Assembly: GCA_005239795.1 (NCBI GenBank)
Contig: SBBH01000011.1
Span: forward strand, 1-6,085
From: Planctomycetales bacterium
GTDB lineage: Bacteria > Planctomycetota > SBBH01
Direction of reading: 5' to 3'
DNA length: 6,085 nucleotides
Position numbers and translations under genes: made by a program. The notes beneath the pieces are model-generated. The model did no database searches. It was not told where the DNA came from and was given only the letters and a program-made list of their open reading frames with translations. Each line of letters opens with the position of its first letter. Positions within the stretch are counted from its first letter, which is position 1. Below are positions 1 to 6,006 of the stretch, piece after piece.

Positions 1-489
1 ATCCTGGGGACCGAGGGGGAAGGGCCCGTCGTGGCCGACGTCCTGCTCCGTTCGGGCGACTCCGACCGGTGGGATCTCCTTTGCCAGCCGGCGGGGGGAT
101 CGGCCCTGCCGGCCTCCGAGGGGACGGTGAGGAACCGCCAGCACACCATCCAGCTCAAAGGGCGTGAGGTGTTCAAGCTCGCGATCACCCGGATGCTCGA
201 GGTCCTGGACGAGACGTTCCAGCGAAACAACCTGACGCCCGAGAAAATCGACCTTCTCATCCCCCACCAGATGAACCGGCGGATCATCGAATCGTGCGCC
301 CAGCGGCTGGGGCTCCCCATGGAACGGGTCATGGTCAACATCGAGAAATACGGGAACACCTCCTCGGCGTCGATCCCGATCGCCCTCGACGAGGCGCGCC
401 GCACGGGGCGCCTCAAGAAGGGGGACACGGCGGTGCTGGTGACCTTTGGCGGCGGGTTCACCTGGGGGACGGCGGTACTCTCGTGGTAG
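1..489 (+). CDS. fabH: Beta-ketoacyl-ACP synthase III (FabH), C-terminal part, 5' truncated
   Basis: This is the C-terminal 162 residues of FabH, which condenses acetyl-CoA (or another primer) with malonyl-ACP to start fatty-acid chains in the cytosol. The frame is open from base 1, so the gene begins upstream. The active-site Cys domain is therefore outside the window, and an internal GTG at 31 should not be taken as the start. Two of the three catalytic residues are visible. The His is in the PHQMN motif (codon 265-267), and the Asn is in YGNTSSASIP (codon 355-357). The protein ends with the family's typical glycine-rich strand, TFGGGFTWGTAVLSW. The usual motif is PHQAN, so the Met is a mild variant at a non-catalytic position. 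The stop overlaps the proposed fabD start by 7 nt, which points to translational coupling. A related thiolase-fold ketosynthase is the only alternative, and the fab context argues against it. Confidence 0.95.
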   Translation: MLGTEGEGPVVADVLLRSGDSDRWDLLCQPAGGSALPASEGTVRNRQHTIQLKGREVFKLAITRMLEVLDETFQRNNLTPEKIDLLIPHQMNRRIIESCAQRLGLPMERVMVNIEKYGNTSSASIPIALDEARRTGRLKKGDTAVLVTFGGGFTWGTAVLSW

Positions 490-1439
490 GCGCCGACGCC
501 CCCAAGATCGGCGCGCTTTTCCCCGGCCAGGGGGCGCAGTACGTCGGGATGGGGAAGGACTGGTACGAGGCGTTCCCGGCGGCGCGCGGCGTCTACGACA
601 AGGCCGACGCGCTCCTGGGATTCCCCTTGAGCCGCGCCTGTTTCGAGGGGCCCGAGGGGGAGCTGAACTCCACGCGCGTGAGCCAGCCGGCGCTTCTGGT
701 GACAAGCGCCGCGATCCTGGCCGTCCTGGACGAGAAGAATATCCCCCTGCGCGGCGCCGCCCTGACAGCAGGGCTGTCGCTGGGGGAGTACACGGCGCTC
801 TATTTCGCCGGGGCCCTCTCCTTCCAGGACGCCGTCCTCCTCGTCGCCAAGCGCGGCCAATACATGCAGGAGGCGTGCGAGGCGGCCCCCTCGGGGATGG
901 TCTCGGTCCTGGGGCTCTCGGCCGCCGACGGCGAGGCGGTCTGCCGCCAGGCGAGTTCCGAGGGAACCGTCGTCGTCTCGAACGTCAATTCCAAGGACCA
1001 GATCGTCCTGGCGGGGACGCCTAAAGGGTTGGCGAAGGCCGTGGAACTGGCCAAGGCGCGCGGCGCGCGCCGGGCGATTCCCCTCAAGGTGGCGGGGGCG
1101 TATCATTCCCCCCTCATGTCCCCGGCCGACGAGAAGCTCTTCGAGGCGCTCTCGGGCGTAACGGTCAACGTCCCGCGCATCCCGGTGATCTCGAACGTCA
1201 CGGCCGACTACGTGCGGGCCCCGGTCGAGATCAAGGAGCTGCTCGTCCGGCAGGTCCTGGCGACCGTACGGTGGGCCCCCTCGATGGAGAAGGCGGTCCA
1301 GGCGGGGGTGACCCGCTTCTACGAGATCGGCGCCGGGTCGGTCCTGGCCGGGCTTATGCGCAAGATCAACGACGACGTCGAGGTGGTCACCATCGACAAG
1401 GCGGTGGATCTCGAAAGGCTCGAACATGCGGCGGCATGA
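483..1439 (+). CDS. fabD: Malonyl-CoA:ACP transacylase (FabD)
   Basis: FabD transfers malonyl from CoA to the phosphopantetheine arm of AcpP, supplying the extender unit for elongation. From the GTG at 483 the protein has 318 residues, close to the usual length of about 310. Visible motifs are the oxyanion-loop FPGQGAQ (Gln16), the nucleophile elbow GLSLGEY (Ser99), Arg124 in KRGQYM and the catalytic His208 in AYHSPLM. The GAGSVLAGLMRKI segment lies near the C-terminus. The start was chosen because GTG 483 is the last start-like codon before the conserved IGALFPGQG strand; the next ATG (549) would delete that strand. The open frame continues upstream inside fabH, but this is normal in GC-rich DNA. 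A GGGGA at 465-469 is a rather distant ribosome site. GLSLG replaces the more common GHSLG, which is probably a lineage trait and not a defect. Confidence 0.95.
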   Translation: MVGADAPKIGALFPGQGAQYVGMGKDWYEAFPAARGVYDKADALLGFPLSRACFEGPEGELNSTRVSQPALLVTSAAILAVLDEKNIPLRGAALTAGLSLGEYTALYFAGALSFQDAVLLVAKRGQYMQEACEAAPSGMVSVLGLSAADGEAVCRQASSEGTVVVSNVNSKDQIVLAGTPKGLAKAVELAKARGARRAIPLKVAGAYHSPLMSPADEKLFEALSGVTVNVPRIPVISNVTADYVRAPVEIKELLVRQVLATVRWAPSMEKAVQAGVTRFYEIGAGSVLAGLMRKINDDVEVVTIDKAVDLERLEHAAA

Positions 1440-2169
1440 GGGGAAGACGGCGCTCGTGACCGGCGGCTCGCGCGGGATCGGCCGCGCCGTCGCCGAACGG
1501 CTGGCCGCCGAAGGGGCCCAGGTGGCGTTGTTCCACGCCCAGGCGGGCTCGGCCGACGCGGCGCTCGGCGCGATCCGGAAGGCCGGCGGTGCCTGCGAGG
1601 CGTTCCAGGTCGACGTCGCCGACGCCGCCCAGGTGGAATCCAGGGTTGGGGAGGCCGTCAAGCGTCTGGGCGGTGTGGATCTTCTGGTCAACAACGCCGG
1701 GCTCACGCGGGACGGCCTGCTTCTGCGGATGTCCGAAGAGGACTGGAACGCGGTCCTCTCCACGAACCTGAACGGATGTTTCCACTGCGTCAAGAGCGTT
1801 TCGCGGGGGATGCTCAAAAAACGCTACGGGCGGATCGTCAACATCGCGTCGGTGATCGGCCTGCACGGAAACGCCGGCCAGGCCAACTATGCCGCCTCGA
1901 AGGCGGGGATCATCGGTTTCACCAAAAGCGTCGCCCGGGAGCTCGCCTCGCGCGGCATCACGGTCAACGCCGTCGCCCCCGGCTACATCGCCACCGACAT
2001 GACCCGGTCGATGAGCCCCGAGGCGCAGGAGAAACTTCAGGCGATGATCCCCGCCGAGCGGCTGGGGACGCCCGACGACGTGGCGGGGCTCGTCTCGTTC
2101 CTTCTCTCGGACGAGGCGTCCTACATCACGGGGCAGGTCGTCCAAGTGGATGGTGGACTTTTCATTTAA
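1426..2169 (+). CDS. fabG: 3-oxoacyl-ACP reductase (FabG)
   Basis: FabG reduces beta-ketoacyl-ACP to 3-hydroxyacyl-ACP with NADPH, the first reduction of each elongation cycle. It is a 247-residue short-chain dehydrogenase with a Rossmann fold. The cofactor-binding TGGSRGIG is at residues 12-19 and NNAG starts at residue 89. The catalytic tetrad is complete: Asn114 (in TNLNG), Ser142, Tyr155 and Lys159 (YAASK). The C-terminal YITGQVVQVDGG matches true FabG proteins, in which it helps to build the tetramer. The ATG at 1426 lies 14 nt inside fabD and is preceded by AAAGG (1414-1418) at 7 nt spacing. An ATG at 1436 overlapping the fabD stop is in another frame. The position between fabD and acpP makes the role specific; out of this context many SDR enzymes would fit. 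Confidence 0.96.
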   Translation: MRRHEGKTALVTGGSRGIGRAVAERLAAEGAQVALFHAQAGSADAALGAIRKAGGACEAFQVDVADAAQVESRVGEAVKRLGGVDLLVNNAGLTRDGLLLRMSEEDWNAVLSTNLNGCFHCVKSVSRGMLKKRYGRIVNIASVIGLHGNAGQANYAASKAGIIGFTKSVARELASRGITVNAVAPGYIATDMTRSMSPEAQEKLQAMIPAERLGTPDDVAGLVSFLLSDEASYITGQVVQVDGGLFI

Positions 2170-2186
2170 GAGAGGTTAGAAACTAC

Positions 2187-2217
2187 CCCCGACACCGTTT
2201 TCGGGGCCCTATTAGGG
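2187..2217 (+). promoter_or_regulatory. Small inverted repeats in the leader upstream of acpP
   Basis: The fabG-acpP gap holds CCCCGA (2187-2192) and TCGGGG (2201-2206) as a perfect 6-bp inverted repeat around an 8-nt loop. A second, smaller one follows directly: CCCT (2207-2210) and AGGG (2214-2217), ending one base before the strong Shine-Dalgarno sequence AAAGGAG (2218-2224). No T run follows, so it does not look like an intrinsic terminator. It could be an RNA-processing or stability structure that lets acpP be made in excess over its neighbours. That role is inferred from the known high abundance of ACP and not from anything direct here. Such short hairpins also occur by chance in GC-rich DNA. 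Confidence 0.3.
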
Positions 2218-2232
2218 AAAGGAGATCCGACT

Positions 2233-2469
2233 ATGGCGACCGTCTCAGAGCGCGTCATCAAGGTCATCGCGGAGCAGATGGGGGTCGACAAGGAGAAGAT
2301 CGCTCCTGAGACCTCTTTCGTCAACGATCTGGGGGCCGATTCCCTGGACACCGTGGAGCTCGTGATGGGCCTGGAGGACGAGTTCTCGATCACGATCCCC
2401 GACGACGAGGCCGAGAAGATCCAGACGGTGGGCCAGGCGATCACCTACATCGAGAAGAACGCCAAATAG
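2233..2469 (+). CDS. acpP: Acyl carrier protein (AcpP)
   Basis: AcpP is the small acidic carrier whose phosphopantetheine arm holds the growing acyl chain and passes it between the Fab enzymes. The 78-residue protein is full length. It has the four-helix ACP pattern and the invariant DSL motif, with Ser37 (codon 2341-2343) as the attachment site for 4'-phosphopantetheine. Helix II after it (DTVELVMGLEDEF) is the usual acidic docking surface for partner enzymes. The ATG at 2233 has the best ribosome site of the window, AAAGGAG ending 8 nt upstream, which fits the high expression expected for ACP. It is followed after 26 nt by fabF, the classic arrangement. Confidence 0.98.
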   Translation: MATVSERVIKVIAEQMGVDKEKIAPETSFVNDLGADSLDTVELVMGLEDEFSITIPDDEAEKIQTVGQAITYIEKNAK

Positions 2470-2495
2470 CGCCGCTTCGGCAGGAGTCTCTCTAT

Positions 2496-3746
2496 ATGGA
2501 GAGGGGGGGAGGCAAGCGCCGCGTCGCGATCACGGGCCTGGGCGCTCTGACGGGTCTGGGGACCGATCTTAAAACCGAGTGGGGCCTCGCGCTCGAAGGG
2601 AAGAGCGGCGTCGGCAATATCACACTCTTTGACGCCTCGGCGTTCGCGGTCCGCTTCGCGGCCGAGGTGCCGGGGTTCGACCCCGAAAAATGGATCGAGA
2701 AGAAAGAGTCGCGCCGCATCGACCGGTTCGCACAGTTGGCGATCGCGGCGGCGGCCGAGGCGGCGAAGGATGCCGGCCTCGACTTCTCCCGGGAAAACCC
2801 CGAACGGTGCGGCGCCTGCATGGGGTCCGGGATCGGGGGGTTGAACGAATTCCAGGACCAGCACGAGCGGCTTCGGACCAAGGGGCCCGACAAGGTCTCG
2901 CCGTTCATGATCCCGAAGCTGATGCTGAACGCCGCGGCGGGGCTCATTTCGATCCGCTTCGGCCTTAAAGGGCCGAGCTACGCCACCGCCTCCGCCTGCG
3001 CCTCCGCCAGCCACGCGATCGGCGACGCCTTCCGACTCATCCAGCATGGTGAGGCGGATGTCATGATCGCCGGCGGGTCGGAAGGGGCTGTTACGGCGAT
3101 GGGGGTTTCAGGGTTTTCCAACATGGGAGCGCTTTCGACACGCAACGATGCCCCCCAAGCTGCCAGCCGCCCCTTCGACAAGGAGCGCGATGGATTCGTG
3201 ATGGGGGAAGGAGCGGGGGCGCTCGTCCTGGAGGAGATGGATCGGGCCGCCAAGCGCGGCGCCCGGATCTACGCGGAGCTCACGGGGTTCGGGATGGGGG
3301 CCGATGCGCACCACATCACGGCGCCCGACCCGAACGGTGCCGGCGCGGCGGCTTGCATGCGCCGGGCCCTGGCCGACGCGCGGGTCCCCCTCGAGCAGGT
3401 CGGCTACGTCAACGCCCACGGGACCTCGACCCCCTTGGGGGACAAGGCGGAGACCGCGGCGATGAAGGCGGTCTTCGGCGCGCACGCCAAGAAACTTGCC
3501 GTGAGCTCCACGAAGTCGATGGTGGGGCACACGCTGGGGGCCTCCGGCGCGATCGAGCTCGTCTTCACGACGCTCTCGGTCGCCGAAGGGGTCGTGCATC
3601 CGACCATCAACTACCAGACGCCCGATCCTGAATGCGACCTCGACTATGTTCCCAACCAGGCGCGAAAGCTCTCCCTGAAGGCGGCGATCTCGAACTCTTT
3701 TGGGTTCGGGGGACACAATGTGACGTTGGTGATAGGAAGAGTGTAA
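2496..3746 (+). CDS. fabF: Beta-ketoacyl-ACP synthase II (FabF)
   Basis: FabF elongates acyl-ACP by decarboxylative condensation with malonyl-ACP. The 416-residue length is typical. The Cys-His-His triad of the KAS I/II family is visible: Cys168 in TASACASASHAIGDA, His308 in NAHGTSTPLGD and His345 in STKSMVGHTLGA. Lys340 in the same motif is the usual conserved lysine. The C-terminal NSFGFGGHN loop carries the Phe that gates the active site. The ATG at 2496 has AGGAG (2482-2486) 9 nt upstream, and the N-terminal strand RRVAITGLGALTGLG follows a short charged leader. KAS I (FabB) is the alternative name, but position after acpP and the sequence pattern favour FabF. The stop TAA shares its last A with the next gene's ATG, so the two are likely translationally coupled. 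Confidence 0.95.
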   Translation: MERGGGKRRVAITGLGALTGLGTDLKTEWGLALEGKSGVGNITLFDASAFAVRFAAEVPGFDPEKWIEKKESRRIDRFAQLAIAAAAEAAKDAGLDFSRENPERCGACMGSGIGGLNEFQDQHERLRTKGPDKVSPFMIPKLMLNAAAGLISIRFGLKGPSYATASACASASHAIGDAFRLIQHGEADVMIAGGSEGAVTAMGVSGFSNMGALSTRNDAPQAASRPFDKERDGFVMGEGAGALVLEEMDRAAKRGARIYAELTGFGMGADAHHITAPDPNGAGAAACMRRALADARVPLEQVGYVNAHGTSTPLGDKAETAAMKAVFGAHAKKLAVSSTKSMVGHTLGASGAIELVFTTLSVAEGVVHPTINYQTPDPECDLDYVPNQARKLSLKAAISNSFGFGGHNVTLVIGRV

Positions 3747-4579
3747 TGCGCATCTGCGACCCCCACATCCACATGGTCTCGCGCGTCACCGACGACTACG
3801 AGCGGATGGCCGTCGCCGGGATCGAGATGGTGGTGGAACCCTCCTTTTGGCTGGGGGAGCCCCGCAAGCACGTCGGGACCTTCCTCGACTATTTCGACAG
3901 CCTCGTGCATTTCGAGCGCGAGCGGGCCGCGCGCTACGGGATCCGCCACTACTGCACGATCTCGGTGAACCCCCGCGAGGCCAACAACGCCAAGCTCGCC
4001 CGCGAAGTCTTGAAGAAGATGGTGCCGTACTTGAAGGACCCCTCGGTCGTCGCCGTGGGGGAGATCGGCTTCGACGACATCACTTCGCCCGAGGAGAAGA
4101 TCTACATCGAGCAGTTGGAGATCGCCGCGCACCACAAGCTGCCGGTCCTCATCCACACCCCCCACAAGCGCAAGTACGAGGGGACGAAACGCAACATCGA
4201 CATCCTCAAGAAGATGAAGTACGACTGCCGCAAGGTCCTCGTGGACCACAACACCGAGGAGACGATCGAGATCAGCCTCGCCTCGGGCGCCTGGTGCGGG
4301 CATACGGTCTACCCGGTGACGAAACTGTCCCCTGAGCGCGCGGCGACGATCCTCCTCACCCACGGCGTCGAGCGGATGATGATCAACTCCTCGGCCGACT
4401 GGGGCCCCTCCGACTGCCTGTCGGTGCCGAAGACCCTGCTGGAACTTAAGCGCCAGGGGATGAGCCGGCGGGATCTCGAGCGATTGGCTTGGGACAATCC
4501 CGTCTCCTTCTACGCGCAGAGCGGGAAGGTGGCCGAGGCGGGAAAGGGCAGGAGGCAGGAGAGGGTAGGGGAGTCCTGA
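3746..4579 (+). CDS. TatD-family metal-dependent hydrolase, EboB-like
   Basis: This is a predicted TIM-barrel hydrolase of the TatD/amidohydrolase superfamily, 277 residues, probably cytosolic because no signal peptide is visible. Candidate metal ligands occur in the right order and spacing: His7 and His9 in DPHIH, Glu106 in AVGEIGFDD, His137 (with His140) in IHTPH, His168 in VDHN and Asp218 in NSSADWG. The start region MRICDPHIHMVSRVTDDYERM, the FWLGEPR segment and RHYCTISVNPREAN recall the EboB-like group more than DNA-processing TatD. Substrate is unknown. The ATG at 3746 overlaps the fabF stop by one base and has AGGA (3734-3737) at 8 nt. The open frame extends upstream, but that part lies inside fabF. 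The basic C-terminal tail of about 18 residues is encoded by purine-rich 7-bp repeats and is probably not part of the fold. The superfamily is sure; the EboB-like assignment rests on recall. Confidence 0.85.
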   Translation: MRICDPHIHMVSRVTDDYERMAVAGIEMVVEPSFWLGEPRKHVGTFLDYFDSLVHFERERAARYGIRHYCTISVNPREANNAKLAREVLKKMVPYLKDPSVVAVGEIGFDDITSPEEKIYIEQLEIAAHHKLPVLIHTPHKRKYEGTKRNIDILKKMKYDCRKVLVDHNTEETIEISLASGAWCGHTVYPVTKLSPERAATILLTHGVERMMINSSADWGPSDCLSVPKTLLELKRQGMSRRDLERLAWDNPVSFYAQSGKVAEAGKGRRQERVGES

Positions 4580-4602
4580 GTCCTGAGTGCTGAGTCCTGA
4601 GG
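4547..4602. repeat. Degenerate 7-bp tandem repeat array at the hydrolase/hemW junction
   Basis: A 7-nt period runs through this stretch. It starts with two copies of GGCAGGA (4547-4560), passes through two purine-rich units, and ends in four copies of GAGTCCT at 4571-4598, the third of which is GAGTGCT. A truncated unit follows. The array encodes the C-terminal tail and stop (TGA 4577-4579) of the hydrolase and contains the GTG start of the next gene. Short heptamer arrays of this kind are known as dispersed intergenic repeats in several bacterial groups (for example the STRR repeats of cyanobacteria). I recall similar strings in metagenomic GC-rich genomes. Slippage is a likely origin. Confidence 0.8.
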
Positions 4603-5759
4603 GGAATACGGCGCTCTCTTCTGATCCGCGGTGGGGAATCTTCCGTGCTGGTGCCGGGGAGCCCCTTCCGTCGCTTTACGTCCATGTCCCGTTCTGTCCG
4701 TTCCGGTGCGCCTACTGCGATTTCGATTTCACGACGCGGACCGCTTCCGTCGACGCTTATCTGGCGGCCTTGGCCGTCGAGGTGCGCGCTGTGGGAGGGA
4801 TGCTCCATCCCGAGACGCTCTTTTTCGGCGGCGGGACGCCGTCGCTCCTTTCTGAAGGGGCTTTCGCGCGTCTCGCTGACACCCTTCGGGCTGAAATTTC
4901 TTGGGATCGCGTCGCTGAATGGTCGATCGAGGTGAATCCCGAGACCGTGACCCCTGAAAAGGCGTGCGCCTGGAAGGGGCTCGGCGTCACGCGCGTGAGC
5001 TTGGGGGCGCAGACTTTTTCGGATGAGCGCCTGGCCGCTCTGGGGCGCCGCGCGCGCGCGGCCGATGCACTTGGCGCCTGGGAGATCCTGCGGGCGGCAG
5101 GTTTTAAAAACCTCAACGTCGATCTCATCTACGGGATCCCGGGCACGGGGGTTTCCGAGTGGCGCGAGGACCTGGACGCGGCGCTCGCCCTGGGGCCCGA
5201 CCACGTCTCGGTCTATGCCCTGACGGTTGAGGAGAAGACGCCGCTCGGGATCCATGTGCGCCGAGGGGAGACCATCCCCGTTTCCGAGGAGCTTTCAGCA
5301 GCGCTCTATCAGGAGGCGGTGGAACGCCTCTCGGGCGGCGGGCTTCTCCGCTACGAGGTGTCGAATTTCGCCCGGCCCGGCGAGGAGTGCCGCCACAACC
5401 TGAACACCTGGCACGGGGGGGAGTACCTGGGATGCGGGGCGTCGGCCGCGTCGTTTGTCGGCCCGATGCGCGGCGCGAACGTCCGCGGCGAGGGACTCTA
5501 CCGGAAAGCGATCGCCCAGAAGCGGAGCGCCTTTCGGTCAGAGCGCACGCTCGATTCTGCAGAGCGCCTGCGGGAACGGGTCGTCTTGGGACTGCGCCTC
5601 GCGGAGGGGGTGCCAGAAGGCGATGTCCAGGCGGCGGGGCTTGAGGGCGATGTGGAGCGGCTCATCGCCGACGGTTTTTTGACGGTCGCCCGCGGCCGCG
5701 TCGCCCCGACCGACCGGGGATTTCACTTCGCCGACACGATTAGCGCCGCTTGCGTTTAG
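4587..5759 (+). CDS. hemW: HemW-like radical SAM protein (formerly annotated as HemN-like coproporphyrinogen oxidase)
   Basis: HemW proteins are cytosolic radical SAM relatives of HemN that bind haem and are thought to act as haem chaperones, not as coproporphyrinogen oxidases. The 390-residue protein has LYVHVPFC followed by Cys37-x3-Cys41-x2-Cys44 for the 4Fe-4S cluster. It lacks the extra fourth Cys of true HemN. GGGTPS (81-86), IEVNPET (114-120), LGAQTF, and NVDLIYGIPG match the radical SAM barrel. The last 30 residues (DGFLTVARGRVAPTDRGFHF) match the HemN C-terminal winged domain. The start is GTG 4587. An in-frame TGA lies directly upstream (4584-4586), and no other ATG/GTG/TTG precedes the barrel. 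The GGGGAG at 4568-4573 is a poor, distant ribosome site. Oddities are HNLNTW at 270-275, where HNxxYW is usual, and GASAASF where GAxAHS is usual. The family is sure, haem-chaperone function less so. Confidence 0.85.
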   Translation: MLSPEGNTALSSDPRWGIFRAGAGEPLPSLYVHVPFCPFRCAYCDFDFTTRTASVDAYLAALAVEVRAVGGMLHPETLFFGGGTPSLLSEGAFARLADTLRAEISWDRVAEWSIEVNPETVTPEKACAWKGLGVTRVSLGAQTFSDERLAALGRRARAADALGAWEILRAAGFKNLNVDLIYGIPGTGVSEWREDLDAALALGPDHVSVYALTVEEKTPLGIHVRRGETIPVSEELSAALYQEAVERLSGGGLLRYEVSNFARPGEECRHNLNTWHGGEYLGCGASAASFVGPMRGANVRGEGLYRKAIAQKRSAFRSERTLDSAERLRERVVLGLRLAEGVPEGDVQAAGLEGDVERLIADGFLTVARGRVAPTDRGFHFADTISAACV

Positions 5760-5779
5760 GAAATGCGGGGGCGGCCTAC

Positions 5780-5817
5780 AAAAAAAACAAAAAAGAAAAA
5801 AAAGAGGTCAGGTCTCG
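5780..5817. repeat. A-rich tract plus GGTCAGGTCT motif, possible repeat-element end
   Basis: A tract of A8-C-A6-G-A8 (5780-5803) is followed at once by GAGGTCAGGTCTCG, which contains an internal direct repeat of GGTC. GGTCT (5811-5815) also forms an inverted repeat with AGACC (5835-5839) across an A/T-rich 19-nt loop. From memory, GGTCAGGTCT next to homopolymer tracts is common in intergenic repeats found near Y1-type (REP-associated) transposases, but no transposase is seen here. The same GGTCAGGTC string occurs in SRP RNA, but the rest of that RNA is absent. Confidence 0.35.
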
Positions 5818-5852
5818 TTTATAATATTTAGGAAAGACCCCCGGCTCGCCGA

Positions 5853-5921
5853 GTCCGCCTTCGGGTTTTTCCGCTCCGGTGGATTCGTCCGGAGGTCGCC
5901 GACAAGCGACCGTAGGCGGAC
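5853..5921. repeat. Nested inverted repeats able to form a three-way junction
   Basis: GTCCGCCT (5853-5860) is perfectly complementary to AGGCGGAC (5914-5921). Inside this 8-bp stem lie two more perfect stems: CTCCGG/CCGGAG (5874-5879 and 5889-5894) and GGTCGC/GCGACC (5894-5899 and 5906-5911). The two share base 5894, so they could stack directly. The junction strands are 13, 0 and 2 nt. A further hairpin TCGCCC/GGGCGA with a TCCC loop follows at 5948-5963. The design works on either strand, so direction is open. It may be a structured RNA or a palindromic repeat element. Confidence 0.5.
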
Positions 5922-5974
5922 AACGCCGCAGATGGCCGCGCCTTTCGTCGCCCTCCCGGGCGAAGCGTGCTCCT

Positions 5975-6006
5975 CGGGCAGGACTCTGAAGTTCCCTCCG
6001 TTTTTT
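5975..6006 (+). terminator. Possible intrinsic terminator
   Basis: An imperfect stem pairs CGGG (5975-5978) with TCCG (5997-6000, one G-T pair) and GGACT (5981-5985) with AGTTCC (5990-5995, one bulged T) around a CTGA loop. It is followed directly by six T (6001-6006). This would separate transcription of the upstream genes from the gene that starts at 6069. The internal loop and its distance of 240 bases from the hemW stop weaken the call. Confidence 0.35.

Noticed and set aside
1387..2145. Long open frame on the minus strand opposite fabG
   Set aside because: It mirrors the codon bias of fabG, is rich in Arg, Gly and Asp without any fold pattern, and lies wholly over a gene with a complete catalytic tetrad.
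3644..4363. Long minus-strand frame opposite the hydrolase
   Set aside because: It is low-complexity, Val/Asp/Leu-rich shadow sequence; the + strand has the conserved metal-ligand pattern.
4446..5255. Minus-strand frame spanning the hydrolase end and hemW
   Set aside because: It crosses a gene junction and the repeat array, is rich in Arg and Pro, and has no recognisable motif.
5806..5815. SRP RNA (4.5S) because of the GGTCAGGTC string
   Set aside because: The conserved GGAAGGAAGCAGCC segment that should follow is absent; the A/T-rich sequence after it does not fit.
5820..5825. TATAAT as a promoter -10 element
   Set aside because: No -35-like hexamer lies about 17 nt upstream (the region is an A-rich tract) and there is no extended -10 TG.
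5856..5870. Terminator made of a TTCG-loop mini-hairpin followed by T5
   Set aside because: The stem has only two G-C pairs plus one G-T pair, and the bases are better explained by the 8-bp stem at 5853-5860.
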